From assembly GCF_010389155.1 (NCBI RefSeq), contig NC_057761.1:48284213-48348212 (forward strand): a stretch of DNA of 64,000 nucleotides, read 5' to 3'. Positions within the stretch are counted from its first letter, which is position 1. Every line of letters starts with the position of its first letter. The notes under the pieces are model-generated. The model had not been told where the DNA came from, ran no database searches, and worked only from the letters and a program-made list of their open reading frames with translations. Positions 61,826-64,000 of the stretch are shown here, one piece after another. Source of the DNA: Erigeron canadensis (Eukaryota; Streptophyta; Magnoliopsida; Asterales; Asteraceae). Made by a program: the position numbers and the translations under genes.

Positions 61826-63942
61826 ATGTCGGAAATGACAGTTATGAGTAACCACTTTTTCAACAAACCACCCTTATCATCATCATCATGTAAAGTTATG
61901 CCTATGATAATGATACTTAATAATACTAATAATAATAATTACAAACCCTTAAATTTTGATTGCAATCCTCGATATGTTTCTCGTATGTTCAATCGCCCTG
62001 TTATCGTTCACCGGCTTCTACGATCTCGGCTTCTTTGCACGATGAAAGATTCTGGTAATTGTTCTTTCAGGCATTTTATCAAACACCTTGTGTGCGTATC
62101 GTTTTTTTTTTGCTTGTAGTTGGGATTTAGGTTGTTATTTGGACATAAACATTATGTATGTGTGTGATTGAACTTGAATTCTGTTTGGTTAGTTGTTCGG
62201 GGTATAAAGATATTAAGAATACCCATAAATTGGGGCGGATTCATGAAAAATGTTTTTCTTATTTTTTGGGCAACTTTTAAGCCAAGTTTAAATGCAGGTA
62301 GTAGTATAACTTGGTCCTTTTAAAGTCAAAGTTAAACTTCAGATATCCTCATACCATTAGGGAACGTTTGTGGAATGAAATAACACTTATTTAACTGACT
62401 TTTAGTTGGTCTTGGAATAACGAATACTGAAATACTCTCGATTGGTAACAGAGCCCCCGCGTTTCGATCATCAATCGCAGACGCCTCTTCTGCGTGTGAG
62501 TAAAGAGAGAAACAGTCAATATAGTTGGCATTTTGATGCATAAGCCATTGGGGTAATCATAGTAGTGACTGCCTATAACAGAACCATATCGGATATATGA
62601 GATAGGGGGAAATTGTTTAAAAACAAGAACATCAATCTTGACATTGCTTGAACTAAAGATACATACATTGAATCGGAAGATAAACTACATTATGAAAATT
62701 CATAGTTAAGGGTTAAAGAGTGGTTTCCGGAGTAAAGTCCTTGTGACTTGTGATGGTATATTTTCAAGTAATGATCTTACTGAGTGAGGAATTTCCTTAC
62801 GTTGTATCATTCTTTCATATTGATGTCGCTTATCGTCTTTTATAGTTTCTACAGCACACAATAAGTTAAGCAGTTTATGCTCTAATTTTAGATATGATAT
62901 CACAGCTGGAGCTTGGAAAACCGGGAGAAAGAAAGAAGCAAGACAAGCAAGTAAATGGGGTATTCTGGATTCTACTAATTAATATCGGAATATTCATAGC
63001 AGACCATGTATTTCAGGTTGAATTTCATTTAATTCATTGTGATGCTTTTTTCTGATACAGGACATGTAGAATTTAGACATGAATGCTACATCATATGTAA
63101 CTATAAGTGAAAAAAAAATATCGTGTGGAAAATTTATATAAATTTCTACAGAGAAAAACATAAAAATGCTGGTCACGTAGCATAATTCATTGTTCTGATG
63201 ATTACTGTCAATGGTTTATTGGCATAGTATCATGATGATTTAGTTTTTTAATGCAGGTTCGTGACATTAAAGCTTTGTATTTATACCACAATTTTCCTGT
63301 TTGGTACCAGTTTGTGACATCAACTTTCTGTCATGCGAATTGGTGAGACCTCTACTTTTTTGGTGATTTGGCTTTATTTGTTGTTTTAATCAACATGGTA
63401 TCTAGAAGAACGCTGTAAAGTCACTTACATAAGACCTTTTAAATCATTTTGTTTGGGGATTTAGAGTATTATAGTGATAATGTTGTTTTGTAATCGCCGT
63501 ATTAAGTATATATATTCTTCTCAGAAGATGGACAAGAAACTATCTGCGGGTCAACCCAATCTAAACCTACCTGTTTTCCGAATTGAACAATGGTACTATG
63601 ATCTATCAACCTTTCTTATTGCATGTTTTGATATGGTCTACAGGAATCATCTGTCTAGCAACCTTTTCTTCTTATATATATTTGGTAAGACAACTTTCTC
63701 CACTAAATACACAAAGAGATTAAAGTTTCCTGTGGTAGAGTTTTATGGCATGATGTTTGATCTGTTGGCCAATAGGAAAGCTTGTCGAAGAAGAGGAAGG
63801 AAATTTTGGGTTGTGGCTATCGTATATCCTAACGGGTGCTGGGGCAAATCTTGTTTCATGGCTTGTACTCCCAAGAAATGCCGTCTCTCTTGGAGCCTCT
63901 GGTGCTGTATTTGGTCTCTTTGCAATTAGTGTTCTTGTTAAG
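61826..63942 (+). CDS. RBL11: Plastid rhomboid-like protein, RBL11-type (partial, runs off right edge)
   Basis: Five exons fall in the window and join in phase: 61826-62054, 62892-63016, 63257-63342, 63644-63684 and 63776-63942. They give the first 216 aa; the donor at 63943 shows that more follows. The N-terminal ~80 residues are Ser/Asn/Arg-rich, like a plastid transit peptide. The rhomboid fold then appears: VFWILLINIGIFIADHVFQ, the TFCHANWNHLSSNLFFLYIF segment, FGLWLSYILTGAGANLVSW and the active-site serine S202 in LGASGAVFGLFAIS. The catalytic histidine should lie beyond the window. Exon 2 was started at ATATGATATCACAG because only this acceptor keeps phase and gives DMISQLELGKP, as I recall in Arabidopsis RBL11 (At5g25752). 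Rhomboids are intramembrane serine proteases; plastid members sit in the inner envelope. Activity is inferred. Confidence 0.88.
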
Positions 63943-64000
63943 GTACATTTTAATATTTTATCCTTCTACAAGTTTCACTCGAAATCCTTTGTGGGTGATT

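Noticed and set aside
62332..62541. 69-codon minus-strand frame in rhomboid intron 1
   Set aside because: It lies within an intron, has no motif, and no splice partner was found on that strand.

Overview
This window looks like nuclear DNA of a dicot plant. It is AT-rich, its genes have many GT-AG introns, and it holds plant-specific genes with chloroplast targeting plus a dense load of plant transposon families. An asterid, perhaps Asteraceae, is my guess from the repeat style; the sequence does not prove it. I rebuilt gene models by eye, joining ORF pieces at GT/AG sites with phase checks. No transcript or database was used.

Layout. (1) 2353-5683 (+): membrane RING-H2 E3 ubiquitin ligase, 4 exons, 404 aa. 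(2) 8484-14656 (+): TFIIS-central-domain plus SPOC-domain nuclear protein, 4 exons, 910 aa. (3) 16227-22557 (+): PsbP-domain thylakoid lumen protein, PPD5-like, 11 exons, 299 aa. (4) 24812-28388 (-): plastid branched-chain amino acid aminotransferase, 10 exons, 412 aa, with a decayed duplicate of its last two exons at 22792-23244. (5) 31845-32675 (+): remains of an unrecognised gene split by a 7.5-kb Ty1/copia element (32676-40216, minus orientation). (6) 41355-42335 (+): small secreted cysteine-rich protein. (7) 46776-48779 (+): 100-aa coiled-coil protein. (8) 48995-57754 (-): KAT3/AtKC1-like Shaker potassium channel subunit, 13 exons, 631 aa. (9) 61826-63942 (+): start of a plastid rhomboid, RBL11-like, running off the right edge.

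The genes are ordinary single-copy plant genes, not one pathway. The order SPOC gene then PPD5 recalls Arabidopsis At5g11430 and At5g11450 (from memory), so that pair may be old microsynteny. Genes 3/4 and genes 7/8 converge; genes 7 and 8 are only 215 bp apart.

Most of what is unusual lies between the exons. Three 1.3-1.5 kb fold-back elements have nested inverted repeats (two inside introns), and a fourth inverted-repeat element is filled with a GGTCAGCTTGGG-type minisatellite. There are two non-autonomous Helitrons with hairpin/CTAG ends, a SINE with a 12-bp target duplication, a hAT element with an 8-bp duplication just 5' of the aminotransferase, and several MITEs with TTA/TAA duplications. 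I found no rRNA, intact tRNA or CRISPR array.
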